Source: Nitrospira sp. (lineage in GTDB: Bacteria > Nitrospirota > Nitrospiria > Nitrospirales > Nitrospiraceae). Taken from it: a stretch of 64,000 nucleotides of DNA. Below are positions 33,509 to 42,795 of the stretch, piece after piece; position 1 is the stretch's first letter; the number at the start of each line of letters is the position of its first letter. Made by a program: the position numbers and the translations under genes. The notes under the pieces were generated by a model. That model was not told the DNA's origin. It was given only the letters and a program-made list of their open reading frames with translations, and ran no database searches. The DNA lies in NCBI GenBank assembly GCA_024760525.1, contig CP060499.1:2873501-2937500 (forward strand), in the 5' to 3' direction.

Positions 33509-34132
33509 ATGACGGATCCTAGCCAGCCCAGTTCCAACAGCGTGCACCAACAAGAACAATTCGATCATGACAATCGGAAGAGCATCCTAAACAATCCCAA
33601 GTATGTTGCGGTCAGCTTGGTCACTCTCCTCGCAGTCGTCCTGATGACGGTTTCTCTGATCCTGCTGATGAGGAACACAACGCATCCTGCTGATGAGCGT
33701 GCGTGGGTGAAGGTGCAGGGGGCGACCATTGTCGGCCCTCTCGTCCAACATAACGTCCCACAAGCAACAGTGTTCTTTAACAATACCGGCTCCTCCCCTG
33801 CACTGAAGACCAAGATTCGTCTGGTGATGACGGTCTGGCCTTCGAACAAGCTTCCTGACTGGGAGATGCCGTTGAAGTTGGCAACTGATAGTGAAAGCAT
33901 CGGTGAAATTGATCCGGGCTCTATCGTGTCTCGAACTGTTTCCTTGCTGGCTCCACTGACCGACGAACAGGGTATGTATCTAGAGCGCAAAGACTGGTTC
34001 ATTGTGACGCTGGGCGTCGTCTCATACATGGATACATTTGGCAACCGTCATGAAACCAAGCTGTGCCTGATCTGGCGAGATAGCTCCATCGAGGGTCTGA
34101 GTCCCTGCGAGAAATGGAACAACGCCGATTAA
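33509..34132 (+). CDS. Single-pass membrane protein of unknown function
   Basis: A 207-residue protein. A polar N-terminus of about 30 residues leads to one hydrophobic helix (about 33-54: YVAVSLVTLLAVVLMTVSLILL). The remaining 150 residues are outside the cytoplasm. The soluble part has the VFFNNTGSSPALKTKIRLVMTVW pattern seen in Ig-like or CARDB-like sandwiches. Its last third has Cys residues (TKLCLIWRDSSIEGLSPCEKW) that could form a disulfide. The start codon ATG 33509 has no strong ribosome-binding site. I recognise no family. Confidence 0.5.
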   Translation: MTDPSQPSSNSVHQQEQFDHDNRKSILNNPKYVAVSLVTLLAVVLMTVSLILLMRNTTHPADERAWVKVQGATIVGPLVQHNVPQATVFFNNTGSSPALKTKIRLVMTVWPSNKLPDWEMPLKLATDSESIGEIDPGSIVSRTVSLLAPLTDEQGMYLERKDWFIVTLGVVSYMDTFGNRHETKLCLIWRDSSIEGLSPCEKWNNAD

Positions 34133-34263
34133 TGCAGGAGTTTCTCGACGAATGCATTGAATCTTGTGTGACGAAACGATGGGCGGCGACCGACCGAAAC
34201 ACGGCACCCGACGTTTTCTACCATTGAGGGAATTGTGACTACCGTGGAGGTATCGAAGCGTTC

Positions 34264-34290
34264 CTCGCTGAATACCACCTATTCAGCGAG
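34264..34290. terminator. Perfect hairpin between convergent genes
   Basis: Stem of 11 bp (34264-34274 with 34280-34290) around CCACC, between the stop of the membrane protein (34132) and the stop of the convergent gene at 34332. No T-run is seen on either side, so it may be a Rho-assisted or end-protecting hairpin rather than a classical terminator. Confidence 0.5.
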
Positions 34291-34331
34291 ACCTGACCTA
34301 ACCAGAAACGACCGACCACACGATTACAGAG

Positions 34332-34814
34332 TTACCGTTCCGGATTTCGTGCTGCCGTCACAGCCGATGCAAACCTCAGGAGGATCGCACGCTCGTCGTC
34401 GTCCAAGGCCAGCAGAAGATGCGCTTCATCCCCGTGCATGAGGCGCAAACTCAAAAAAGGCTCTTCCCGGCGTTTTTCCTTGTTGTCCCACATCGCATCG
34501 ATCAGCTGCACTTTATCCAATTGCCCGACTGACACAACATCGTAGCGGAAGTAGGTATCCCCAATAACGATGTCGAACAAGACATTGCCGGCCGTCAACA
34601 GCACCAGATTGAACCGACCTTGATCTTCGTACCCTTCCGGCAGAAATCTATTGACATGGCAGAGCGCAACTTTGCGGTCGCCCAACGCTTTGCGAAATTT
34701 CTCCCTCAGTGCGTCATAGTCGATCTGCAGAGCTTTTTCATCAGGTCCGGTTGCCGCTACAGCCGCCGCTTCTGCTTTGTTAAAGATCTCATCGGCGGAC
34801 ATCATTCCTGACAT
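34332..34814 (-). CDS. Hypothetical soluble protein of 160 residues
   Basis: A GGGGAGAA sequence upstream of ATG 34814 supports the start. No signal peptide is present. The protein is helical at the N-terminus, has a beta-rich middle (GRFNLVLLTAGNVLFDIVIGDTYFRYDVVSVGQLDKVQLID) and a C-terminal acidic segment (LLLALDDDERAILLRFASAV). I recognise no family. It lies about 110 bases downstream of the PhoD-like gene on the same strand but its own promoter is likely. Confidence 0.5.
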   Translation of the reverse strand: MSGMMSADEIFNKAEAAAVAATGPDEKALQIDYDALREKFRKALGDRKVALCHVNRFLPEGYEDQGRFNLVLLTAGNVLFDIVIGDTYFRYDVVSVGQLDKVQLIDAMWDNKEKRREEPFLSLRLMHGDEAHLLLALDDDERAILLRFASAVTAARNPER

Positions 34815-34921
34815 AACATTCTCCCCTTCTTGTCGTTGGAGTAGATTTGACCAATGCCCTTGGGAGCCGTACGGTACCCGGCCATCTGTAGCAATTGCAA
34901 GAGGGCTGGACGGTCGCAGAC

Positions 34922-36391
34922 CTACGGCCGAGCCTCCACGACGTGAAAAAATCGCTTCACGGCTGCCTCGTCCACCACCGTCACTTCGAACGCGTTCTTT
35001 GTAACACGGATCACGCCGAAGTTCTGATATCCCGATTCGTTGATCAAGCGCCTCGGATGCAGCGTCTCGCTGGCCGCAGTGAGCCTTCCAGGCCTGGCCG
35101 AGAGAGGTCCAACCATATACTCGTGAAAATCAATGATACCGTTCTGATCAGGATCATAGGCGTTGGCCTGAACCCAATGCACATCCCCCGCAAGGAACAC
35201 TACGTTCTTGATCTTGTGTTCGAGAATTGCGTCGACAATCACCTGCCGTTCGCGCGCAAAGCCGGTGCCGTTCGGTTCACCTCCCCATCCATCGTTGCCC
35301 ACACCACCTTTGACGATCGACAGCGGAACAGAGGTCACGATGACTTTCCAAGTTGCTGTGGACGCGCGGAATCCGTCGAGCAGCCATCGCAATTGCGTAG
35401 TCCCGAGCATGGTTTTAGTAGAACTGTCTTGATCCTCATTCCGGCTCCGATACTGCCGCGTGTCCAGAATGAAGAGCTCAAGATCCGCTCCGTAGCGAAT
35501 GCTCCGATACATCCGATTGGGATCATCTTCGGGAGAAGCGATCGGCCAGTATTCCCTGAGCGCCTGCCGGCCGGCCGGCATTTGCTCATCAAACGGGCCT
35601 GAAAAATTGTCGCGAACCTCATGGTCATCCCAGACCACATAAACAGGCACCGTCCTCAAAAATCGCTGGAGCGCCGCGGCGCCGCGTTGATAGCGATGGC
35701 GCACTCGATAGGTCTGCAGCGTCGTAGCTTTGAAGTCGGCTCCAGGCTCGTTTGGGGGCGAGGGGCAAGGACTATCGCCATAGACTGTATCACCGAGGAA
35801 CAAAAAGAAGTCGATCTCCTGTCGCTGGATGACGTCAAAGATAGGATAGCCGCCTGCTCCTTGGCGGCATCGTCCTTGGCCACCAAGGTCTCCGCTCCAG
35901 GCAAACGTCACAGGTGCGGAGGTTTTCTCATCCGGCAGAGTGAGAAATTCTCCCTTTGCTGCAAGCTTCCCCGCCAGCTGCTTTCCGGTCTGGTCGGCGG
36001 AACTGTTCAGAATATGATAACGATAGCGCGTCGAAGGGCTGAGACCATCAAGAGGGATGGTCAACGTGTAATCCGCCTCCGCGGTCGTCGTCACGTATGC
36101 CGTTCTCGATGCGGGGGCCGCTACCGACGCCAGTTTCGAAGCCCGTTCCCACATGGAGACTGGTGCCCACTCAACCTGAACCGATGCCGGCCCATCAGTA
36201 CGCAGCCAGAGCAACGCCCCGTGTGAGCTGACATCACCAACAGCCAGACCTTGGGGCAAGAGATCCGATGCTAGGAAGGATTTCTCCTCAAATGAGCTAC
36301 TCGACCGAATCGTCTCCCTGGAAAAGGCAGCACAGCCGACGGACAGAGCGACAAGGGCAAAAAAACAACCCGACAGCAAGAACCTGTGCAT
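34922..36391 (-). CDS. PhoD-like alkaline phosphatase (lipoprotein)
   Basis: A protein of 489 residues from ATG 36391, which gives a normal signal peptide with an LSVGC lipobox; the upstream extension is not credible protein. PhoD phosphatases cleave phosphomono- and diesters outside the cell with iron and calcium. The metallophosphatase motifs are WSGDLGGQGRC, FLFLGDTVYGD, WDDHEVRDNF and FLAGDVHW. The N-terminal beta-sandwich typical of PhoD (about 40-160) is present. It should release phosphate from organic esters. A divergent small gene starts 17 bases away. Confidence 0.85.
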   Translation of the reverse strand: MHRFLLSGCFFALVALSVGCAAFSRETIRSSSSFEEKSFLASDLLPQGLAVGDVSSHGALLWLRTDGPASVQVEWAPVSMWERASKLASVAAPASRTAYVTTTAEADYTLTIPLDGLSPSTRYRYHILNSSADQTGKQLAGKLAAKGEFLTLPDEKTSAPVTFAWSGDLGGQGRCRQGAGGYPIFDVIQRQEIDFFLFLGDTVYGDSPCPSPPNEPGADFKATTLQTYRVRHRYQRGAAALQRFLRTVPVYVVWDDHEVRDNFSGPFDEQMPAGRQALREYWPIASPEDDPNRMYRSIRYGADLELFILDTRQYRSRNEDQDSSTKTMLGTTQLRWLLDGFRASTATWKVIVTSVPLSIVKGGVGNDGWGGEPNGTGFARERQVIVDAILEHKIKNVVFLAGDVHWVQANAYDPDQNGIIDFHEYMVGPLSARPGRLTAASETLHPRRLINESGYQNFGVIRVTKNAFEVTVVDEAAVKRFFHVVEARP

Positions 36392-36407
36392 CGGGCAGTC
36401 GTACCCT

Positions 36408-36737
36408 ATGCTGATGAAGAAGGTCAAGCAGGAGACCAGCATTGGGCTTGAAAATCCACGGATCCGAACGGCATACTGGGCAGAGTCGAACGAGGATCAT
36501 GTGCAAGACATAAACTGTTGTGTGCCAGACTGCCTAGCGAAACCCTATGCCCCGGCCGGCACTCGATCCGTCTGCAAAGACCATTTCCTCAACTTTCTCA
36601 CGTGGCGACGCCGCCGCGGGCCTCAGATGTTCCACACCTATGCAGGCATGGCAATGGAAGAACGAGACACCATTGCCACCGAATGGATGAAGACCATCCG
36701 CATGGACGAAGTACCCATCGCTGCTCCAAAGCTTTGA
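36408..36737 (+). CDS. Small Cys-containing hypothetical protein
   Basis: A 109-residue protein, divergent from the PhoD-like gene. The N-terminus is uncertain: no good ribosome-binding site precedes ATG 36408, and a later GTG would still leave the conserved part. The centre has a possible metal site: CCVPDCLAKPY..TRSVCKDHF, then LTWRRRRGPQMFHTYAGMAMEERD. The spacing C-C-x3-C, C-x2-H could bind zinc. I have seen nothing to name the family. Confidence 0.45.
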   Translation: MLMKKVKQETSIGLENPRIRTAYWAESNEDHVQDINCCVPDCLAKPYAPAGTRSVCKDHFLNFLTWRRRRGPQMFHTYAGMAMEERDTIATEWMKTIRMDEVPIAAPKL

Positions 36738-36753
36738 CCATCATGGTCCTGGG

Positions 36754-37200
36754 CTACAGCGATAGGCCGTACTGATAGAATCTGTCCCGCTGCCACCCTA
36801 ATGCTTCATAGAGCCGTTGCGCTGAAATACTTGTGATGGCTGTCGCCAGTTCCACACGAACCGCTCCAGCAGCACGAGCAGTATCGACAGCTGATTTGAG
36901 CAACAAAGTCCCGATGCCTCTTCGCCGTACATGAGATGCAACGAACATGTCGCTGAGCAGATACATCCGGGCTGCGAGGATCGATGAAAAGGTCGGGTAG
37001 AGCTGGACAAAGCCGACCGCACTCCCAGCGATGTCCTCGGCTATGAGGACTACCGATTCATCGCGAACAAGACGATTACTCAAAAATTCGTGGGCGAGCA
37101 TGATATCCGACTGCTGCCCGTAGAACTGACGGTAGGCGTCAAATAGCGGAACGAGTTGGTCAAGTTCGTGAAGAGTGCATCGGCGAATTGTATGGGTCAC
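36754..37200 (-). CDS. GNAT family N-acetyltransferase
   Basis: About 148 residues from GTG 37200; the frame is open further upstream but is basic low-complexity sequence without a ribosome-binding site. The GNAT fold is clear: TLHELDQLVPLFDAYRQFYG, VGFVQLYPTFSS, LLSDMFVASHVRRRGIGTLLLKSA with the acetyl-CoA loop RRRGIG, and ARAAGAVRVELATA. The C-terminal ISAQRLYEALGWQRD is the usual end. The substrate is unknown. Confidence 0.75.
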   Translation of the reverse strand: MTHTIRRCTLHELDQLVPLFDAYRQFYGQQSDIMLAHEFLSNRLVRDESVVLIAEDIAGSAVGFVQLYPTFSSILAARMYLLSDMFVASHVRRRGIGTLLLKSAVDTARAAGAVRVELATAITSISAQRLYEALGWQRDRFYQYGLSL

Positions 37201-37374
37201 GAGCACGTTGCGATAGAATCGTCGCCTCGTTTTGCGACACCGACCTGTTTCTTTCTCTCCCTTTTTCTTCAGCGGGCGGCCAAGTGGTTTCCTAACTGCG
37301 CGCATCCAACGAGGGCCTTCTGAGGCCGCGCGTTGGGCGAGCACAGGAAACGACTAGGCTGCCCGCATTCCCTC

Positions 37375-37767
37375 TCACCCCATCACGGGCGACCCGTGAT
37401 GATGGATCATCAGCCACTCATCGCCGATGAGCTCGTAGAGGTTCGTGGCTAGCACTTTGGCTTGTTGCGGTTCGTCAGACTGTTGCGTTGTGAGATTCTC
37501 GACACAGATAACCCACGCCATATCGCCTGCCACTTGGACCATGACATCGGTGAGTTCAAACTTCATCGAAAAGGTATTGTTGAAGATCAGCACCCAGGAA
37601 TCACGCACGGCGGGCCACCCGGAACGAATGGTCCAGCCTGGGTGAATACAGGTGACGTATTCTTGATGCGCCCAAATCTCGTCCATCATCGCAATGTCGA
37701 GACTCTCAAAGGCTTCGTAGAATTTCTGGTTGGCTTTTGTGACGTCTTCGATGCGCTGTTTCAACAC
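37375..37767 (-). CDS. SnoaL-like (NTF2-fold) protein
   Basis: 130 residues from GTG 37767, with GAGAGG 6 bases upstream; an ATG at 37830 would add 21 residues. The NTF2-like cone shape is suggested by IEDVTKANQKFYEAFESLDIAMMDEIWAHQEYVTCIHPGWTIRSGWPAVRDSW, a pattern common in SnoaL-like proteins. The end is MIHHHGSPVMG. The function is unknown; this fold covers isomerases and binding proteins. Confidence 0.65.
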   Translation of the reverse strand: MLKQRIEDVTKANQKFYEAFESLDIAMMDEIWAHQEYVTCIHPGWTIRSGWPAVRDSWVLIFNNTFSMKFELTDVMVQVAGDMAWVICVENLTTQQSDEPQQAKVLATNLYELIGDEWLMIHHHGSPVMG

Positions 37768-38283
37768 AGAATGCCTCTCAGTCAGCGGAGTCGTATCATA
37801 CTGCAACCAGGTGGAGCACGGCGAGGACATTTCTCACAGGCAGCCATGCGACTGCGACCGGAAAAATGATGAACAATGCGAACCGCATCGGCAGACGTAG
37901 CAACAGTGCGGGGTGTGCGCTGCCGTCTGGCCAAATCGGTACTGATGGACTGACAGAAATTTCCATGGGAAAGCAGCACTGCCGTAACCACCTCGGTTGT
38001 CAAGGCAGGGGATACGGAAGGTTAGGCTAGGTTGGGTGGATCAGATTCAGACTTTCAGGCTTGGTACTGCTTTACTTATGGTCCGGCCATCGCTCAGGTC
38101 GCCTCTCTCAACCGATATGGCATGGCTCAGGCAAAATGGCTCCGGCATCGCCCGTCAAGTCGTACGAAAGATATCCCATGGATAGATCGGATTATAGACA
38201 TGAAATCCGTGCGGTGACCGCCGGACTTGTTCATCGGACCATCCAATCGTTAAAAACCCTTCTTCGCCATCGTTCCCACAATT
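37768..38283. other. Gene-free stretch
   Basis: About 520 bases. Short plus-strand frames (38032-38393) lack ribosome-binding sites and run into the next gene antisense, so they are not accepted. I see no repeat, RNA gene or strong hairpin. Confidence 0.35.
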
Positions 38284-38589
38284 TCACTGATCCGGCTCAA
38301 TGGAGTTCTCTTCCTCAATTCCCAAACAGGTGTCACAGGCGCCGCATAGGAAGAAACGACATCTATGTTCGATTGGTCTTGGGAGACTTATAAACAAGTC
38401 ATGAAGTGTGGTCAGCACTCCGCCAACCATTCTTCGAAGCTCCGGTTCTGTATACCGCAGCGGAACCAGGCGCCGCCGCTGCCAACCCCTGAGAATAAAG
38501 GTCTTCCCCGGTTCCGCATAGGGCTGTTGACACACCATCACGAGCTCTCTCCCTTGATCATCTTCAATGATAAATCCTTTTACGTTCAT
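38284..38589 (-). CDS. Small hypothetical protein with Cys-rich C-terminus
   Basis: A protein of 101 residues from ATG 38589, with AAGGAAGG upstream. The N-terminal half (GFIIEDDQGRELVMVCQQPY) is soluble and mixed. The C-terminal third (PRPIEHRCRFFLCGACDTCLG) holds four Cys in the order C-x4-C-x2-C-x2-C, suggestive of a metal or Fe-S site, though a CxxCxxC run alone is not proof. No family is recognised. Confidence 0.45.
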   Translation of the reverse strand: MNVKGFIIEDDQGRELVMVCQQPYAEPGKTFILRGWQRRRLVPLRYTEPELRRMVGGVLTTLHDLFISLPRPIEHRCRFFLCGACDTCLGIEEENSIEPDQ

Positions 38590-38883
38590 ATTTGTGCCAC
38601 CTTCCTTGTTCAGAGACCTAGCTGTCGGCACTTAAGGATGCTGAGCAGCCGGCTGCTTCCTCAGCCACCTACCGGAACGGAGAACGGCTCACGTTCGCTC
38701 ATTTGCTTTTGCTCCCTCCTAATCAATGCTCAAAGCAATGTACCTAGTAATCGGAGTGTAGCCTGTCAGAAGACAGCGAGAAGGCCTATCGGGGAAACCC
38801 TTAGAGAGAGGTGAAATGCCTCCTCAGAAACCCTAGCAAGTTCACGGAACGATCGTGGGAATGTGGAGGACCTGAGATGAGGA

Positions 38884-39537
38884 TTAAGAGTAGGGCTGGA
38901 TGAGCCCGACACGGATAGCAAAACGGACGAGCCCCGGCACATCGTGAATTTCGAGCCGCTCCATCAGCTGCGATCGATGGGTTTCGACCGTTTTGACGCT
39001 TAAATTGAGATAGCTGGCGATTTCTTTTGTCGTGCGGCCCTCCGCAATGAGTTGCAGGATTTCGCGCTGACGCATGCTGAGCTTGGCCAGCGGACCGGAC
39101 GGCCCTTCGGACTTTCCTCGATACGCTTCAATCGCATACTTTGCAACCGCCGGAGTGAGGTATCTTTCGCCCTTGCCCACTGTCCTGATGGCCAACTCCA
39201 GTTCAGCCAGTTCCGCACCTTTCAATAAATAACCGGACGCACCCACCTGCAAAGCCTGCTGAAGGTATTCTTCGTTGGCATGCATCGACAGCAGAATCAC
39301 CCGCGTGTTCGGGGATTCCTTGACGATCCTCGATGTGGCATCAAGCCCGTTTAATCCCGGCATCGCAATATCCATGAGCACGAGATCGGGAGCATCCGTT
39401 TGCACAGATTTGACAGCTTCCCATCCATCTCCCACATCCGAGATGACTTCGAGGCCGTTGATTTTTTGCAGGAGAGCCCGCATCCCGGCTCTCACCAACG
39501 CATGATCTTCCACCAGAAGCACCCGGAGGCAACTCAT
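38884..39537 (-). CDS. NarL/LuxR-family response regulator
   Basis: A 217-residue response regulator. The receiver has Asp11 in the acidic pocket (VEDHALVRAGM), Asp56 in DLVLMDIAMPGLNG as phosphate acceptor and Lys in GYLLKGAE. The C-terminal HTH reads LSMRQREILQLIAEGRTTKEIASYLNLSVKTVETHRSQLMERL. Its start overlaps the kinase stop by 4 bases, so they are a pair. The target genes are unknown. Confidence 0.9.
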   Translation of the reverse strand: MSCLRVLLVEDHALVRAGMRALLQKINGLEVISDVGDGWEAVKSVQTDAPDLVLMDIAMPGLNGLDATSRIVKESPNTRVILLSMHANEEYLQQALQVGASGYLLKGAELAELELAIRTVGKGERYLTPAVAKYAIEAYRGKSEGPSGPLAKLSMRQREILQLIAEGRTTKEIASYLNLSVKTVETHRSQLMERLEIHDVPGLVRFAIRVGLIQPYS

Positions 39538-40994
39538 GGTGACATCACCTCAACCTGTCCATGCTGATTAGCCTGATCGTGTTGGGCGAGCGGGAAACAG
39601 AGTTGAAGTCTGGTCCCATGATCGGGCGTTGACGAAATCGCCAAGGTGCCACCCGCCAATCGCACACGCTCTTCCATGCCGAGCAACCCCATGCTTTCTC
39701 CTCCACGAGCACGTTGCCGTGCCAACATCACGTCAAATCCTACCCCGTCGTCTTGGATAATGAGGATGACTTCTTGATCTTGCCGACGCAGCGTCAGGTC
39801 GATGGTCCTGGCTCTCGCATACTTCGAGATGTTGGTCATCGCCTCCTGCACGACTCGAAAACAGGCGACTTCCAGGGGAACCGGGACCCGCCCGACCATT
39901 CCCTCAACGGAGAAAGCAAGGACCCATCCATTGCGCTCTGCCTGCCGGTTCGCATACCATCGCAACGCAGGAACCAAACCCAAATCATCGAGGAGTGACG
40001 GTCGTAGATCCAGCGCCAAGGTCCGCACTTGAGTCAGCAGCCGGTCCAGCAACTGAAGACTATCCGTGAGGGAACCGGAACGGACCTCTCCGGGCCCACG
40101 ACTCTGGATTTCCTGCAGATCGATTTTCAGGGCAGTGAGCAACTGTCCGATTTCGTCATGCAGATCACGTGCGAGCCGGCTTCGCTCCTCCTCCTGCACC
40201 TGCATTAGCCGGCTGGAAAGTTCCCGCAGGGAATGGTTGGCATTGCTCAATTCGAAGGTTCGCTCATGAACTCGTATCTCCATTGAGGCATGCGCTTGTT
40301 GGAGGAGTGTCTCCGCCCGCTTCCGCTCGCTGATATCCCGAATGACTTTCGACACACCCACAAACTGACCGACTGTGTCCTTGAGCGGCGATAATGTCAC
40401 CGACACATCGATACGGCGGCCATCCTTCGTCAACCGGACTGCATCATAGGTATGAATATTCTGCGCTCCCCGCACTGAGGCCAGCAACCGGACTTTGTCC
40501 TGATGAAGATCGGCTGGAACAAGTGTCAGAATCGAACGACCGATCATCTCGCTGGCGGTATAGCCGAAGATACCCTCGGCACCTGCATTCCATGTGGTCA
40601 CAAATCCATCGGGTGTGACACTGAGAATGGCATCACTGCTGCTCTCCACGATAGCGCCCAGTCGTCTGGTTGCATCGTCGAGTTTCGCCCTTCTCGCTCG
40701 CGCCACAAGCGCCGCCGTAATCCAGAGGAGGGCCATGCCCAACACTCGATTGAAAGTCGCGATGTCCTGCGGAATGCCCGGAGGAGACAGCGTGTACCCT
40801 ACTTGAAGGAGGACGGTCCCGACGGCCGCAACAATGTACGGAGCACTCGGCCACTCGATCCAGAGCGCCAACAGCACAGCGAACGCATCACCAACAACCC
40901 ACGCCGCATACCCCCATGGCATGAACATGTCGACAAGGAAGGTCCCGACGAGGATCAGCGGAATCAGGACTCGGGCGTAGTTAGTGCTCATCAC
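39534..40994 (-). CDS. PAS-domain HisKA_3 sensor histidine kinase
   Basis: A 486-residue kinase of the NarX/UhpB type. Three hydrophobic N-terminal helices (about 8-100) are followed by a PAS domain (about 105-230, SSSDAILSVTPDGFVTTWNAGAEGIFGYT). A HisKA_3 dimerisation domain has RLARDLHDEIGQLLTAL with the phosphate-accepting His, and a HATPase_c domain has EAMTNISKYARA, DDGVGFD and GLLGMEERV. PAS suggests a small-molecule, redox or light signal. It is coupled to the regulator downstream. Confidence 0.88.
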   Translation of the reverse strand: MMSTNYARVLIPLILVGTFLVDMFMPWGYAAWVVGDAFAVLLALWIEWPSAPYIVAAVGTVLLQVGYTLSPPGIPQDIATFNRVLGMALLWITAALVARARRAKLDDATRRLGAIVESSSDAILSVTPDGFVTTWNAGAEGIFGYTASEMIGRSILTLVPADLHQDKVRLLASVRGAQNIHTYDAVRLTKDGRRIDVSVTLSPLKDTVGQFVGVSKVIRDISERKRAETLLQQAHASMEIRVHERTFELSNANHSLRELSSRLMQVQEEERSRLARDLHDEIGQLLTALKIDLQEIQSRGPGEVRSGSLTDSLQLLDRLLTQVRTLALDLRPSLLDDLGLVPALRWYANRQAERNGWVLAFSVEGMVGRVPVPLEVACFRVVQEAMTNISKYARARTIDLTLRRQDQEVILIIQDDGVGFDVMLARQRARGGESMGLLGMEERVRLAGGTLAISSTPDHGTRLQLCFPLAQHDQANQHGQVEVMSP

Positions 40995-41143
40995 CGTCCG
41001 TGACGTGAAGAAACACGACCATCTCCCATTCGACGACTATTGGACACGAAGCAACAGAAGATCCAGCGTCGCCAGGAACCGTATCATACCCTAATTGATG
41101 GACCAGGATCGAGACCGAGAGTGATGAGATCAATGTAAGGGTT

Positions 41144-42046
41144 TTAGCTGTTTATCTCGGCTGTTTGACGATTGACGACATAAACACCGGCCAGGATGAG
41201 GCCAATACCGATAAATTCAATCAAACCCACTGATTCTTTTAAGATTAGCGCGGACAGCCCCACGGCCGCGACGGGGGTCAGATTGCCCAGAACCGAGGCG
41301 CGAGAGGGACCGATACCCTTAACGCCGAACAGCCAGGCCTGCTGCGCCACAGCCGTGGCAAAGACGATAAGATACCCCAGCGCGAGCCAGTCGGACGTCG
41401 TCACCGAACCGAGACCGGCCGTCATCATTTTTTGATCGGCCCACAGCAGTGGGATCTGCAAGACTGTCGCGACCATCAACGTGGTCCAATTCACCGTCAA
41501 CGCCGAAATCCGTTCCATGATCGTGCGGCTGCCGATACTATAGAGCGCCCAGCTCACGACCCCAAGAAAGACCAACGTACTCCCGAGTAGCGGTCGCTCA
41601 CCGGCCGCTTGGAAGCCTGCCACGGAAACCAATCCGACACCCGCGAAGGAGAGCAGTGCACCGGCCCAGACCGCCCGCAACGGTACATCCCGAATCAACA
41701 TAGCCGAGAGCAGAGCGGTGACGACCGGGCTCGACCCGATGATCACACCACCGACCGCGCCACTGACATAGTTCAACCCCATGAGAATGAGCAAATGATT
41801 TCCCAACACGCCAAGGCCTAAAAGGCCGAGCAAGCCGATGTCGCCGCGGCTTATCTTGATCGCGCCGCCTTCTTTCGCCCACCACGTTGCCAGCAGAATG
41901 GCCAATCCTCCGATATCGCGTAGAACCGAGGCTTCAACCGCCGAAAACGACCCCAAAGCCATCTTCTGCGCCACGATCGAACCGCCCCACAGAACCGCCG
42001 CGAGCACAACGGACCCATAGGCCATGGAGGTGGATGGCTGACTCAT
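41144..42046 (-). CDS. EamA/DMT family transporter
   Basis: A protein of 300 residues from ATG 42046, with AGAGG upstream. An open frame continues 85 codons further, but it has Cys-rich non-membrane sequence and is rejected. Ten hydrophobic helices form two EamA repeats, with LAAVLWGGSIVAQKMALGSFSAVEASVLRDIGGLA in the first and PVVTALLSAMLIRDVPLRAVWAGALLSFAGVGLVS later. Such proteins export amino acids or other metabolites. The substrate is unknown. Confidence 0.8.
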   Translation of the reverse strand: MSQPSTSMAYGSVVLAAVLWGGSIVAQKMALGSFSAVEASVLRDIGGLAILLATWWAKEGGAIKISRGDIGLLGLLGLGVLGNHLLILMGLNYVSGAVGGVIIGSSPVVTALLSAMLIRDVPLRAVWAGALLSFAGVGLVSVAGFQAAGERPLLGSTLVFLGVVSWALYSIGSRTIMERISALTVNWTTLMVATVLQIPLLWADQKMMTAGLGSVTTSDWLALGYLIVFATAVAQQAWLFGVKGIGPSRASVLGNLTPVAAVGLSALILKESVGLIEFIGIGLILAGVYVVNRQTAEINS

Positions 42047-42178
42047 GGCCTCTGGGATACCGTCGTTCCCGCTCGCCGTCAAGGAGTATTCTTCGTTCGA
42101 GAGATTTTCTTGACGGCGTTTACGATTCTGCGTAGCCTTCGTCCACCACATAAGGCCGGTTACACAAGGAGGTATTTC

Positions 42179-42571
42179 ATGATCCGGAAACAGGCTCTTT
42201 GCGGATGTTTGGCAATAGCAGCAAGCGCATCCCTCCTCTTTGCAGGCTGCACGACAGCTCTTGTCCATGATGACGTCAAATACCCGCAAACCGGCGCTCA
42301 TTGTTCAGGCTCTCAGGGTGTCGACGACTCTTCCATCGCCGTGTTGCCCGTCCCTCTGGTCGCATTTTTTGTTCCTCACGCCAACCTTCATGAGATCAAG
42401 GCCGATGATTACCTGAAGCGCTGTGGAGACCCGACCAAGTTGATCAACCGCAAGGTAGAGGTCAACCGCACAGCTTGCATCCCGGCGGGATTGACGCGCA
42501 TTATCACCCTCGGTATCTGGCAATGGTGTCCGGCCAATGTGTCGTGGGGAGCGGATGTAAAGGCTTCGTGA
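42179..42571 (+). CDS. Small predicted lipoprotein
   Basis: A protein of 130 residues from ATG 42179, with AAGGAGG 6 bases upstream. A signal peptide ends in an LLFAGC lipobox. The mature part has four further Cys residues (HCSGSQG, KRCGDPTKL, RTACIPAG, QWCPANV), which could form disulfides. The segment IAVLPVPLVAFFVPHAN..DYLKRCGDPTKLINRKVEVNRTA is unfamiliar. The function is unknown. Confidence 0.55.
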   Translation: MIRKQALCGCLAIAASASLLFAGCTTALVHDDVKYPQTGAHCSGSQGVDDSSIAVLPVPLVAFFVPHANLHEIKADDYLKRCGDPTKLINRKVEVNRTACIPAGLTRIITLGIWQWCPANVSWGADVKAS

Positions 42572-42578
42572 ACGAAGA

Positions 42579-42608
42579 GGCGTACCGCCGTTTCCACAGC
42601 GGTACGCC
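42579..42608 (+). terminator. Hairpin after the lipoprotein gene
   Basis: A perfect 10-bp stem (42579-42588 with 42599-42608), 8 bases after the lipoprotein stop, with a weak CTTAAC tail. It is probably the end of that transcript. Confidence 0.55.
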
Positions 42609-42795
42609 CTTAACACCGAATTCGAACCTGCATACTCTCCGTCTATCTCTCCCGCTCAAGACGAGTTATCGTAGACCTTCTGTCGATGGAGAGACTATTG
42701 GGTCTACGGCGAGTGCCTTGTCGATATCTTGTTGCTTCAACGACTATCAGGTAAGCGGTCATTCCACCATTGCTAACCATCATGAGGAGCCTCCT

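Noticed and set aside
37768..38393. Short plus-strand frames downstream of the SnoaL-like gene
   Set aside because: They lack start signals, and the longest runs antisense into a better-supported gene.
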